Source of the DNA: an uncultured delta proteobacterium
Lineage (GTDB): Bacteria > Bdellovibrionota_C > UBA2361 > CAIXSY01
Assembly: GCA_903922175.1 (NCBI GenBank)
Contig: CAIXSY010000236.1
Span: 1-43,608, forward strand
Length of the DNA: 43,608 bases
Direction of reading: 5' to 3'
A program made the translations under genes and the position numbers. Within the stretch, counting starts at the first letter, position 1; the number at the start of each line of letters is the position of its first letter. The notes below the pieces were generated by a model that saw nothing but the letters and a program-made list of their open reading frames with translations, made no database searches and had not been told where the DNA came from. Positions 30,127 to 38,328 of the stretch are shown here, one piece after another.

Positions 30127-32196
30127 ATGTCAATCGATGGCATTACACTTTGGTCGATTAAGAGCGCAACCCCGATTATTGGTGTTTTGGGGCTCATTGT
30201 CGCTTACGCTGTATACACCGGCATTCTGCGCAAGCCGGCTGGTAACGAGCGCATGCGCGAAATCGGTGATGCGATTCGTACCGGCGCGATGGCGTATCTT
30301 AAACAGCAATTCTTTACCCTGCTCCCGATCATCGCCGTCGTCTTTTTGCTGATCTGGTACGGATTGGGGTTCAAGACCGGGTTCTGTTATGTTCTCGGTG
30401 CTTTTAGCTCTCTTACCGCCGGGTTGCTCGGTATGCGCGCGGCCACTGCTTCCAACGTGCGCACTGCCCAGGCCGCTTCTGAAAAGAACGCGGGCGAGGC
30501 ATTGCTCATCGCTTATAACGGCGGCTCGGTTATGGGGCTAGCGGTTGCCTGCCTTGGGGTAATCTGCCTAGGCGTTCTATTCTGGTTCTTCGACAGGCCT
30601 GATCTTTTTGGGCCGATGATCGGCTTCGGTATGGGTGCCTCTTCGGTGGCGCTCTTTGCTCGTATGGGTGGTGGTATCTACACCAAGGCGGCAGATGTCG
30701 GAGCTGATCTGGTCGGTAAAATAGAAGCTGGTATCCCGGAGGACGATCCACGTAATCCTGGTGTGATCGCCGATAACGTTGGCGACAACGTTGGTGACGT
30801 GGCCGGCATGGGTGCTGATATTTATGAATCATACGTGGTGTGCACCATCGGTGCTATGGCGCTTGCTACAACGGCTGGCGACAAGTATTTAAGTGACCAC
30901 ACGATGTACCCTGGGCTGCTCGGTGAAATTGGGCACTATCGCACGTGGCTGATGGTGACGCCGATTGCACTTGGAGTGTTGGGGTTACTCTCGTCGTATG
31001 CGGCGATTCTTTCCATGAACTTCTTTAAGAGTGAAGATCCTGGGCTGGCATTGCGCAAGACAAGCCTTATTGCTTCGGCGATATTTCTCGTCTTGGCCTT
31101 GGCATTCTTCATCGTCACTCCAGTAAACATGGGCTTCTGGTGGTGCATCGTGGCCGGCACGCTGTGCGGGGTTGGTATCGGACTTTTGACCGAGTATTTT
31201 ACCGGAGGAAAGCCGGTGTTAGCTATCATTGAGGGTGCTAAAACCGGCCCGGCTACGGCGATCATCAGCGGTATCGCTGTTGGTTTCCAGAGCTGCGCAC
31301 TCCCCATTGTCTTGATTGCACTTACCGTGCTTACCGCCAGCCACTTTGGAAGCTTCTATGGTGTGGCGCTCGCTGGTGTGGGCATGCTCGCTACGGTGTG
31401 TATGACCATGACCATCGACGCTTTCGGCCCGATCGCCGACAACGCCGGAGGTATTTCGGAGATGGCACAGCTTGGACATGAGACACGCGAGATTACCGAT
31501 CGCCTCGACGTCCTTGGCAATACGACTGCAGCCATTGGTAAGGGCTTTGCTATCGGTTCGGCCGGTGTGGCTGCGCTTTCGATCTTCGGTGCCTATGTAG
31601 AGACACTGACAGATCTGGGCAAGAAGGTTGACTTGAGCATCACCAGCCCAATGTTAATCGCCGGAGCTTTTATCGGCTCCCTCATCCCAGCGTTAGTTAC
31701 CTCATACACCATGCGCGCCGTCGGCCGTGCTGCTGGTCTTATGGTGCAGGAGATTCGGCGCCAGTTCCGTGAAATTCCGGGGCTGCTTGAGGGCAAGGAA
31801 GGGGTTAAGCCAGATGTGCAGAAGTGTGTGCAGATCTCGACCAAAGCCGCTCTCAGTCAGATGATCGTCCCAGGCCTAATTGCGGTAGTTACCCCAATTG
31901 TGGTCGGATTTGCCTTCGGGCCGTCCGCCCTTGGTGGATTGCTGCTCGGGACCACTATCACCGGCGTGCTCCTCGGAATGTTCATGTCGAACACCGGCGG
32001 TGCCTGGGATAATGCTAAGAAGTTCATCGAGCAGGGGAAGGTTGAGGGCGAGAAGAAAGGCTCTGACCTTCACAAGGCGGCAGTCGTCGGTGATACTGTT
32101 GGCGATCCTTTCAAAGATACCTCAGGTCCATCGCTTAACATCGTGATCAAGATGGTCTCGATGCTGGCATTGTTGATTGCACCGTTGATCGCCTAG
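30127..32196 (+). CDS. hppA: Membrane-bound ion-pumping pyrophosphatase
   Basis: Couples pyrophosphate hydrolysis to export of H+ or Na+ across the inner membrane. The 689-residue protein has about 15-16 membrane helices. Substrate motifs are intact: AADVGADLVGKIEAGIPEDD (about 195-214), DNVGDNVGDVAGMGADIYES (about 218-237), DAFGPIADNAGGISEM (about 434-449) and the C-terminal KAAVVGDTVGDPFKDTSGPS. The GNTTAAIGKGFAIGSA segment has Ala where K+-independent enzymes carry Lys, so it belongs to the K+-dependent class. Whether it moves Na+ or H+ cannot be decided by eye. AGGA precedes the ATG. It ends in a symmetric hairpin shared with a convergent CBS gene. Confidence 0.96.
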   Translation: MSIDGITLWSIKSATPIIGVLGLIVAYAVYTGILRKPAGNERMREIGDAIRTGAMAYLKQQFFTLLPIIAVVFLLIWYGLGFKTGFCYVLGAFSSLTAGLLGMRAATASNVRTAQAASEKNAGEALLIAYNGGSVMGLAVACLGVICLGVLFWFFDRPDLFGPMIGFGMGASSVALFARMGGGIYTKAADVGADLVGKIEAGIPEDDPRNPGVIADNVGDNVGDVAGMGADIYESYVVCTIGAMALATTAGDKYLSDHTMYPGLLGEIGHYRTWLMVTPIALGVLGLLSSYAAILSMNFFKSEDPGLALRKTSLIASAIFLVLALAFFIVTPVNMGFWWCIVAGTLCGVGIGLLTEYFTGGKPVLAIIEGAKTGPATAIISGIAVGFQSCALPIVLIALTVLTASHFGSFYGVALAGVGMLATVCMTMTIDAFGPIADNAGGISEMAQLGHETREITDRLDVLGNTTAAIGKGFAIGSAGVAALSIFGAYVETLTDLGKKVDLSITSPMLIAGAFIGSLIPALVTSYTMRAVGRAAGLMVQEIRRQFREIPGLLEGKEGVKPDVQKCVQISTKAALSQMIVPGLIAVVTPIVVGFAFGPSALGGLLLGTTITGVLLGMFMSNTGGAWDNAKKFIEQGKVEGEKKGSDLHKAAVVGDTVGDPFKDTSGPSLNIVIKMVSMLALLIAPLIA

Positions 32197-32221
32197 ATCC
32201 TGGCCGCCAGGCCAGGATCTA
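32194..32221. terminator. Bidirectional 12-bp hairpin with TGGC loop (minus strand) between hppA and CBS gene
   Basis: On the minus strand: TAGATCCTGGCC, loop TGGC, GGCCAGGATCTA, a perfect stem. The terminal TAG/CTA triplets are the stop codons of both convergent genes, so the two reading frames end on opposite feet of one palindrome. No T tract follows on either side, which argues for an RNA-end stabiliser or a repeat rather than a classical terminator. Confidence 0.65.
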
Positions 32222-32722
32222 ATTGCAGGTCATCATTCGCGGAGCCAGTGGATGCACCGTTTGCCACAGCGCCGCTTGCACGGGACCGGTTACGTATTGA
32301 AGGAGAGTGTCGAGTTCAAACTGCTTATCGGTGATGATCACACTTACGACATCACCCATTGAGATCACCCCAATGATTTTGTTGTGATCATAAACGGGAA
32401 GGTGGCGTACATGTTTCTGGCTCATCACCGATAGGCACTGCTCGGCGGTGTCATCGATGAGAGCGTAGTAGACCTTGCTGCTCATTATCTCTGAGACGAG
32501 AGTGTTGCGCGAGGTGCGGTTGCTTAAGATTACTTTTCGCGCATAATCACGCTCGCTGACGATCCCAACCAATATTCCTTCACGTATTACTAGCAGAGCC
32601 CCGACATTGTGGATGGCCATGCGTTTAAGGGCCTCAAACACCGTAGCCTTAGGCTCGATGCTAAAGATCTCTACGGTGCTCTTTTTTTTCAGAATATCGC
32701 GAACGGTTGATTGGATAGTCAT
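32219..32722 (-). CDS. Tandem CBS-domain protein
   Basis: A 167-residue soluble protein consisting of two CBS domains (about 1-65 and 72-132) that together bind adenine nucleotides or similar ligands. GALLVIREGILVGIVSERDYARKV ends the first and HLPVYDHNKIIGVISMGDVV the second. The C-terminal 30 residues are extra. Stand-alone CBS pairs act as energy-sensing regulators of other proteins; target unknown. The ATG at 32722 has an excellent AGGAGG; the frame extends to 32785 but that part overlaps a mobile element terminus. Convergent with hppA. Confidence 0.92.
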   Translation of the reverse strand: MTIQSTVRDILKKKSTVEIFSIEPKATVFEALKRMAIHNVGALLVIREGILVGIVSERDYARKVILSNRTSRNTLVSEIMSSKVYYALIDDTAEQCLSVMSQKHVRHLPVYDHNKIIGVISMGDVVSVIITDKQFELDTLLQYVTGPVQAALWQTVHPLAPRMMTCN

Positions 32723-32760
32723 ATGCCTCCTGCATCGCCCTGGTGGTACATCCTTTGAAC

Positions 32761-32940
32761 GTAACTGCTCATTAACCCCGGGCAATACTCTGTCCTGGTC
32801 CTAGTTTTGGTCGTGGTCATAAGCCCTGATCGTGGTCCTTATCTTGGTCATTCGGCCAAGGTCATGGAAAAGACCAATAAGCTAGACCAGGACCATAACC
32901 AGAACCAAGACTGTAGTGCCCGGACTTATTGAGCGATTGC
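32761..32940. mobile_element. Class-2 GTAAC element with perfect 8-bp target duplication
   Basis: A 180-bp element, left end GTAACTGCTCATTAACCCCG, right end GCCCGGACTTATTGAGCGAT then TGC. CTTTGAAC flanks it at 32753-32760 and 32941-32948. The core is built from repeated GGTC/TGGTC units on the left (CCTGGTCCTAGTTTTGGTCG) and their inverse GACCAGGACCATAACCAGAA on the right, giving an imperfect stem. Confidence 0.88.
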
Positions 32941-33048
32941 CTTTGAACTCCTAACCTCTCGCGGAGGGCGCTTTGTTAACGGAGAGTCTCATACTAGCCG
33001 GGGAAGACAAGCAGAATCGTGCTGTCCAAAATGAACGTTCTAAACGCA

Positions 33049-34236
33049 TCAAAGTCTAATCGATTGTCGCTGGCAGTAGGGTGTTAGATCCATGTAGGAG
33101 AGCCACTCAGCGGCTTTGACCATCTTTGTTCCCTGTGGCGATTCACGTTCTTTTCCGAGCTTTGCCACGAGCTGCACAGCCTGGGCTCCGAAGTCTTTTA
33201 AGGGCGATGAAAATGCCTTGAATCCGGGAGCGAAGTCGTCATCAGCCCATTTCGCTTCAAGTGCCAATTTAATCGTACGCTCGTCGGTCACGGCAAAATC
33301 AAGTTCGTGCCCCATTCGATCGCGTAGGTAATGCAATCTGAGCTTGGCTCCTAGGCGATCATTCTGAAAATCGACCTCCTTGAGAAGTGCGCAGGCCACG
33401 GCATTTTCAAAGCGCGTCCCGGCATCTCCCTGCACGCGGGCAGTGTCGAAAAAATAAAACTTTGGGGCTTTAAGAAGCGAGCGGGCGATATTCTTGCTCC
33501 AGGGGGTTACGCGAAACAGCACAAAGAGGTTTTCAAGCAGACTTACCCAGCGTTTGATGGTAATCGGGGAGCGTCCTAGATCTTCAGCCAGCGATTCATA
33601 CGAGACAACCTGTCCCACGCGCTGTGAAATAATTTCCAACAATGTCTCCACCGCCAGAATATCTGAGACATGCTCCAAATCAATTAGGTCTTGGCGTAGA
33701 ATAATATCGATGTGTGATTTGGCCCAACGTGGATAAAAAGTGGGATCTGCATAAAATGGTTCTGGAAATCCGCTTTGGTTTAGAATTCGTTCGAGTGCTT
33801 GTGCCGGAGCGATTGTTGCGCGCAGCTCCTTAGGGCAGAGTGGGTGAAGCTTCCAATAGAGATGGCGCCCAGCCAGTGAATCCCCCATTCTTTTGGCTAT
33901 ATCGAGCCGACCTGATCCGGTAACCAGTATTCGCGGCTGCACCCCTTGGTTGTCGTACACTCCCTTAAGATAGGTCTTCCATTTGTGAAGCTTGTGCAAT
34001 TCGTCGAGTACGACCAAGTCTACGGACTTCGGCCAGCTGCAAGATTGGATCGATTTGCGGTCAGAAACGATATCGTAATTAAGGTAGAGTGTGTTGGTGT
34101 GAAGCGACTTGCTCAGAGTAGTTTTCCCTACCTGCCGTGGTCCACCGAGGAGTACGATCTTTTTCTGTAGGTCGGAGAGTACGTGCGGAGTTATGTACCT
34201 TTTTAAAGGCGAATTACTTGTAGGTTGAGTATCCAT
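33049..34236 (-). CDS. AAA ATPase with DUF4143 C-terminal domain (copy 3, divergent subfamily)
   Basis: A 395-residue ATPase. Walker A GGPRQVGKTTL is at about residues 31-41, Walker B LVVLDELHK at about 74-82, sensor ILVTGSGRLDI at about 103-113, then SLAGRHLYWKLHPLCPKEL. The C-terminal region has TRFENAVACALLK and GHELDFAVTDE with the acidic nuclease-like residues. The PRQVGKT signature distinguishes it from copies 1 and 2 (RRCGKST). It has a strong promoter six bases upstream of the ATG, implying a leaderless message. Isolated between a mobile element and an ABC transporter operon. Confidence 0.88.
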   Translation of the reverse strand: MDTQPTSNSPLKRYITPHVLSDLQKKIVLLGGPRQVGKTTLSKSLHTNTLYLNYDIVSDRKSIQSCSWPKSVDLVVLDELHKLHKWKTYLKGVYDNQGVQPRILVTGSGRLDIAKRMGDSLAGRHLYWKLHPLCPKELRATIAPAQALERILNQSGFPEPFYADPTFYPRWAKSHIDIILRQDLIDLEHVSDILAVETLLEIISQRVGQVVSYESLAEDLGRSPITIKRWVSLLENLFVLFRVTPWSKNIARSLLKAPKFYFFDTARVQGDAGTRFENAVACALLKEVDFQNDRLGAKLRLHYLRDRMGHELDFAVTDERTIKLALEAKWADDDFAPGFKAFSSPLKDFGAQAVQLVAKLGKERESPQGTKMVKAAEWLSYMDLTPYCQRQSIRL

Positions 34237-34242
34237 ACGACT

Positions 34243-34270
34243 ATTATATAGGCTACTACCGAATAGTCAA
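34243..34270 (-). promoter_or_regulatory. Strong sigma-70-like promoter giving a leaderless DUF4143 transcript
   Basis: On the minus strand TTGACT (34270-34265), 16-bp spacer, TATAAT (34248-34243). The -10 box ends six bases before the ATG at 34236, so transcription should begin at or within one or two bases of the start codon. Confidence 0.6.
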
Positions 34271-34519
34271 GACATTTCGATAGTAGGCTATCGATTTGTT
34301 AATACAACTTGGCTGCCGCAGCTTCATCTTGATCCTGTCGACCTATCAGATTTTCTACCGTACCGACGCGGTCCTGGCCTTCGTGTATTCAATTCACCAT
34401 TCCTACCTTATTTCACTCACCTAACACTGCCTTCTCCGCGCCGCGAGGCGCGGGCCTGGTGTTCCTGTTCGGTGGGAAGGCACCTCGTGGCCGCAAAATA
34501 TCGATTTCCGGAACAGGAA
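34271..34519. other. Gene-free spacer between DUF4143 gene and ABC operon
   Basis: No open frame is convincing. It contains the inverted repeat GTTCCTGTTC/GAACAGGAAC (34461-34470, 34511-34520) and a GC-rich CGCGCCGCGAGGCGCG palindrome (34438-34453) downstream of the ABC ATPase gene, possible RNA 3'-end structures without a T tract. Confidence 0.4.
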
Positions 34520-35239
34520 CTAGCTAACGATCTTCTCCACCACCTGACTCAAGCTCACCGACTGAGCGGGATCATCGGCGGCGACGCGACCGTGTTTAAG
34601 GACGATGATGCGATCAGAGACGGCAAGCACGTCGTTAAGGCGGTGGCTGACGAGGATTACGATCCGTTTCGCGGCGCGCTGCTGACGAATGAGATCGAGC
34701 ACACGCTCGACCTCACGCACGGCGAGCGCCGCTGTGGGCTCATCGAGAAGGAGCACCTGCGGGCTAAAGAGAAGCGCCCGTGCAATCGCCACGGCTTGCT
34801 GCTGCCCGCCGGAGAGCTGCCCCACCGGCTGTTGCAGTGAGGGCAGATTGATGCCCAGCTCTTCCATCTTGGCTTGCGCGAGGCGGCGCATGCTTCTGCG
34901 CTTGAGGAGCCCGAAGATCGATGTTTGCTCGCGTCCCATAAAGAGGTTGGTAACCACATCCTGTTGCGCAGCCAGGGCCAGATCTTGGTAGACCATCTCG
35001 ATACCACGGGCACGGCGAGCATCGGCGGAGAGGTTTGTTATCGCGCTGTCATTAAACGTAATCGTGCCCTCGGCGGGAGCGTGTATTCCGGCGAGGATCT
35101 TGAGAAGGGTTGATTTTCCAGCGCCGTTGTCGCCGACGATGGCGCTGACGGTGCCGGGCTCGAATCTCAGGCAGACATCGCGCAGGACTTCGACATGCGC
35201 GAAATGCTTGGAGACGTGCTGCAACTCAAGCAGGTTCAT
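34520..35239 (-). CDS. Sugar ABC transporter ATPase, single-domain (RbsA/FrcA-like)
   Basis: A 239-residue ATPase that powers uptake by the permease and binding protein encoded just upstream. Walker A GDNGAGKST (about 36-44), Q-loop YQDLAL (about 84), signature LSGGQQQAVAIARAL (about 143-157), Walker B LLLDEPTAAL (about 163-172) and the switch histidine in VSHRLNDV. Sugar-family partners such as RbsA have two fused ATPase domains of about 500 residues; this one has only one, so a homodimer is expected, as in FrcA-type systems. Overlaps the permease stop by 4 bp (ATGA), implying translational coupling. A 10-bp inverted repeat (GTTCCTGTTC at 34461 with 34511-34520) follows the gene. Confidence 0.9.
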   Translation of the reverse strand: MNLLELQHVSKHFAHVEVLRDVCLRFEPGTVSAIVGDNGAGKSTLLKILAGIHAPAEGTITFNDSAITNLSADARRARGIEMVYQDLALAAQQDVVTNLFMGREQTSIFGLLKRRSMRRLAQAKMEELGINLPSLQQPVGQLSGGQQQAVAIARALLFSPQVLLLDEPTAALAVREVERVLDLIRQQRAAKRIVILVSHRLNDVLAVSDRIIVLKHGRVAADDPAQSVSLSQVVEKIVS

Positions 35240-36183
35240 GCGCGCTCCTCCCCACGATCAAGACAGGCGGCGGCGATAAGCACAAAGCCAACGAAAAGTA
35301 CCTGGTAGTAGGAGCTCACCGCCAGAAGATTGAGCCCATTTTGCAGAACTCCCAGGGCATAAACGCCGAGAATGGTGCCGATAATATTGGCTCGTCCGCC
35401 GAAAAGTTTTGTTCCGCCGAGTACTATCGCCGTGATCGCCGTCAATTCATAGTTGAGTCCTGCGGTCGGGTCGCCGCAGTTGGTTCGCGCCATAAAGACA
35501 AATCCGGCGATGCCAGAGAGCAGTCCAGCGAGAGAGAAGACCTTGAACCTCAAGAAATGCAGGTTGATGCCCATGGCGCGTGCGGCGCGCGAGTTGTCCC
35601 CGGCGATAAGCACACGCGAGCCGAAACGTGTGAAATGTAAAAGGACGTAGAGGGCGACGGCGGACAGCACCAGAAATATGACAGGTCCGGAGATTCCCAG
35701 CCATCGTCCCTGCCCGAGGGCGGTGACCTCTTCGGGGAGGCCGTAGATCGGCAGACCACTTGAAATAATATAGGCCAGTGCCCGGGCCACACTGAGCATG
35801 CCGAGGGTGATAATAAAGCTTGGTGCTCGCGTAAGGTTAATCAGCAGCGCCGTTACGCAGCCGCAGGCCAAGCCGGTCCCGGCGCTGGCAAGCAGGGTCA
35901 GAAGTGGGCTTGGCACCTCCTGACTGACATATGCAGCGATGACGCCCGAGAGGGCCATCACCGAAGCTACAGAGAGATCAATCTCACCACTAGCGATGAC
36001 GAAGGTTCCACCGAGGGCGAGAAGTCCGACGACGGCAGAGGCCGAGAAGATGTTGTCGAGGTTGGAAAATGAAAGAAACGGTGGCGCCAGCAGCGAAAAT
36101 AAGATCGAGAGCGCGACCACGAGGAAGAGACAACGTGCAAAGATAAGACTATGAAGGCCCCAGAAGCGGTGTTTAGCGAACAT
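35236..36183 (-). CDS. Sugar ABC transporter permease (RbsC-like, BPD_transp_2)
   Basis: A 315-residue inner-membrane permease of the ribose/allose/xylose family with eight to ten hydrophobic helices. Diagnostic blocks: GGTFVIASGEIDLSVASVMALSGV (about 56-79), RAPSFIITLGMLSVARALAYI (about 115-135) and the cytoplasmic coupling loop SRAARAMGINLHFLRFKVFSLAGLLSGIAGF (about 201-230). GGTKLFGGRANIIGT follows near the C-terminus. It begins 22 bp after the binding protein stop and overlaps the ATPase start by 4 bp, so the three genes form one operon, read leftward. Confidence 0.93.
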   Translation of the reverse strand: MFAKHRFWGLHSLIFARCLFLVVALSILFSLLAPPFLSFSNLDNIFSASAVVGLLALGGTFVIASGEIDLSVASVMALSGVIAAYVSQEVPSPLLTLLASAGTGLACGCVTALLINLTRAPSFIITLGMLSVARALAYIISSGLPIYGLPEEVTALGQGRWLGISGPVIFLVLSAVALYVLLHFTRFGSRVLIAGDNSRAARAMGINLHFLRFKVFSLAGLLSGIAGFVFMARTNCGDPTAGLNYELTAITAIVLGGTKLFGGRANIIGTILGVYALGVLQNGLNLLAVSSYYQVLFVGFVLIAAACLDRGEERA

Positions 36184-36205
36184 AGGGTAATAGTGGTCAG
36201 TGTTC

Positions 36206-37189
36206 TTAACGTAGATACTTCAAATTAGGATCCTGGCTGTGCTCCAGCACATCTTTGGTTAGCACGGGGGTGGGGATGTATTCTGTGTGCCCGTGCACAC
36301 GACCCGCCGCCGCCTCAAGCGCTAGCTCGACTGCGCGTTTTCCCATAAGGTAGGGGAGTTGAGCCACTGCGGCATCCATCCTGCCGTTGAGGATCGCCGT
36401 GCGCCCATCCTTAATACCGTCGACGCTAACCAGAATAACTTTGTTTTGGTGGTTAGCCACGCGCAGCGCTTCGACCGATCCCATGGTCATAACGTCGCTT
36501 GCTGAAAAGATTACGTCCAACTTCGGCTCGCGATTGAGAATGTCCAGGGTGATGTTCATCGATTTCATGCGGTCCCAGTCTGTTGTCATCACCGCCACGA
36601 TATCGGCCTTAGGGAGTACCTCGTGCAGTCCATCGAGCACCCCCTTGGCGCGATTTTCGCTAACGATACTGCCAGGGAGTCCCTTGAGAATTAGGATCTT
36701 CGGTGTCTCGCCCTTAGCCGCGCCCGTGATATACTTGGCTGCCAAACGTCCGATCTGGTAGTTGTCAGAGCCAACTGAAAATGCGCTGCTGATTCCAGCC
36801 TGCTTGGCGTCCTCTACGCTCACATTACCATCGATATCAGCCACGATTATTCCGGCTGCTACAGCCTTTTTGTAGCATTCGATACCGATCGCCTTGGTGG
36901 CTGCCCCCATGACAATGACCTTTGGTTTTCGTGCCAGTGCGGCAAGGCAGATATTGAGTTGCGCTTCTGGCGACTGGTCATCGTCGGTGCTGTATAGGGC
37001 TACCTTGGCCTTCATCTTATCGGCTGTTTCGCGGATGCCGTCGTTTATAACTCTCCAAAAAACATTTCCTCGTCCCTTGAGGATGAAGACCACTTCGCCG
37101 TCCTCGGCAAAAGACGAGACGCTGCCGATGCAGAGAAAGGCAATGAAGGTGCCCAAAATAACAAATGGGGAGAGGTGTTTCGGGCGCAT
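36206..37189 (-). CDS. Periplasmic sugar-binding protein (RbsB/AlsB-like)
   Basis: A 327-residue type I periplasmic binding protein (PF13407 fold). A signal peptide (KHLSPFVILGTFIAFLCIG, cleavage likely near SSFAED) is followed by VVFILKGRGNVFWRVINDGI, which resembles the D-allose-binding protein more than the ribose one because of the KGxxNxFW segment. DDDQSPEAQLNICLAAL, VADIDGN and VDGIKDGRTAI are family positions contacting the sugar. AGGAG precedes the ATG. It is the first gene of the operon with the permease and the single-domain ATPase; the sugar itself cannot be named with confidence. Confidence 0.9.
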   Translation of the reverse strand: MRPKHLSPFVILGTFIAFLCIGSVSSFAEDGEVVFILKGRGNVFWRVINDGIRETADKMKAKVALYSTDDDQSPEAQLNICLAALARKPKVIVMGAATKAIGIECYKKAVAAGIIVADIDGNVSVEDAKQAGISSAFSVGSDNYQIGRLAAKYITGAAKGETPKILILKGLPGSIVSENRAKGVLDGLHEVLPKADIVAVMTTDWDRMKSMNITLDILNREPKLDVIFSASDVMTMGSVEALRVANHQNKVILVSVDGIKDGRTAILNGRMDAAVAQLPYLMGKRAVELALEAAAGRVHGHTEYIPTPVLTKDVLEHSQDPNLKYLR

Positions 37190-37295
37190 ATTCGCTCCTG
37201 AGGTGGGGTAAAGGTACCACTACTATACACAAAGCAGATCTGTTGTTCCACCATACTGTTGCCATCAATCAGCCGTATGACTTAAAGTGGCTACC

Positions 37296-38312
37296 ATGGC
37301 TCTTGGACGTCAGTTTTTCTTAAAAGCAGGTTTGGCCCTTGGGGGCGCTCTCTTTGGCTTGGTACTGCTTGCCGTATCCGCCGAGGTGTATCTGCGTGTC
37401 TCTAACCGTTTACACCGAGGTAGTAGCTTTGAGTCTTTGGCCGATCTTCGAGACTCGATGCTTACTCGCGAGGCTCCTTCGAGTGGTTCCCTTGATCTGC
37501 GCGATATTATTTATCCCAATCCCGATGACCATATCATTTACGAGTTGCGTCCGAACTTGGACGTGACCTTTCAGAAGGTGCCGGTACACACCAACTCCTG
37601 CGGGATGCGCAATCGTGAGGTGGCGACTGAGAAACCGATCGATGTGTATCGTATTGCGCTGCTGGGCGATTCATTCGCCTTTGGCTGGGGGGTACGTGAA
37701 GAGGAGAGTTTTGCCCAAGTTTTGGAGCGGTCGCTTAACCGGGCGGCTCAGGGGAAGTTTAAAGTAGAGGTGCTTAATTTTGGTGTTCCGGGCTATTCGA
37801 CCTTTCAGGAGGTGTATCGCTTTATCGATATGGGAGCACAGTTCAACCCGGATGCGGTGTTGGTATACTTCGTGAGCAATGATTTCGGTTATCCCTTCAT
37901 GGTTCGTGATATGGCTCGGCCAGGAAAACTTCTTTCCAGTTTCGAGTTTGCGCGTCTTACCTGGCAGGCGATGAACCCCGATATCGCTCAGCAGAAGATG
38001 TTCCTCATGGGGCTTGATCCGAATGCAACGTTAAAGGTTTTGAGCGACTTTACGCGAGAGCGTGGAATTCAGCTTGCTGTGGCTATTAATCCATACCAGA
38101 AGTGGCCCAAGGAGAAGTGGCGTCTCCCCGTTCTAAAAAAACGTAACGATATAACCCTGATTGAACTAGGGGTGCCACTCAACCAGGCGATTGAAGCACG
38201 CCATATCCCCGTGGAGAAGCTTAAACTGCCCACCGACCCACATCCTAGCGCCCAGAAGCATGCGCTCATCGGCGAGATTTTAGCGTCGTACTACCTGCAG
38301 TATATTCGCTAG
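37296..38312 (+). CDS. Membrane-anchored SGNH/GDSL hydrolase
   Basis: A 338-residue protein with an N-terminal membrane anchor (about 12-32) and an extracytoplasmic SGNH hydrolase domain. Block I LLGDSFAFGWG has the catalytic serine at about 125; block II NFGVPGYST supplies the glycine; block III YFVSNDFG the asparagine; block V DPHPSAQKHALIG the Asp-x-x-His near 312-315. Such anchored SGNH proteins deacetylate or esterify surface polysaccharides or lipids. ATG at 37296 follows an AAGTGG sequence; a GTG at 37287 is an alternative. Divergent from the ABC operon and convergent with the FG-GAP gene 16 bp away. Confidence 0.85.
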   Translation: MALGRQFFLKAGLALGGALFGLVLLAVSAEVYLRVSNRLHRGSSFESLADLRDSMLTREAPSSGSLDLRDIIYPNPDDHIIYELRPNLDVTFQKVPVHTNSCGMRNREVATEKPIDVYRIALLGDSFAFGWGVREEESFAQVLERSLNRAAQGKFKVEVLNFGVPGYSTFQEVYRFIDMGAQFNPDAVLVYFVSNDFGYPFMVRDMARPGKLLSSFEFARLTWQAMNPDIAQQKMFLMGLDPNATLKVLSDFTRERGIQLAVAINPYQKWPKEKWRLPVLKKRNDITLIELGVPLNQAIEARHIPVEKLKLPTDPHPSAQKHALIGEILASYYLQYIR

Positions 38313-38328
38313 ATTTCCCCCTGATATT

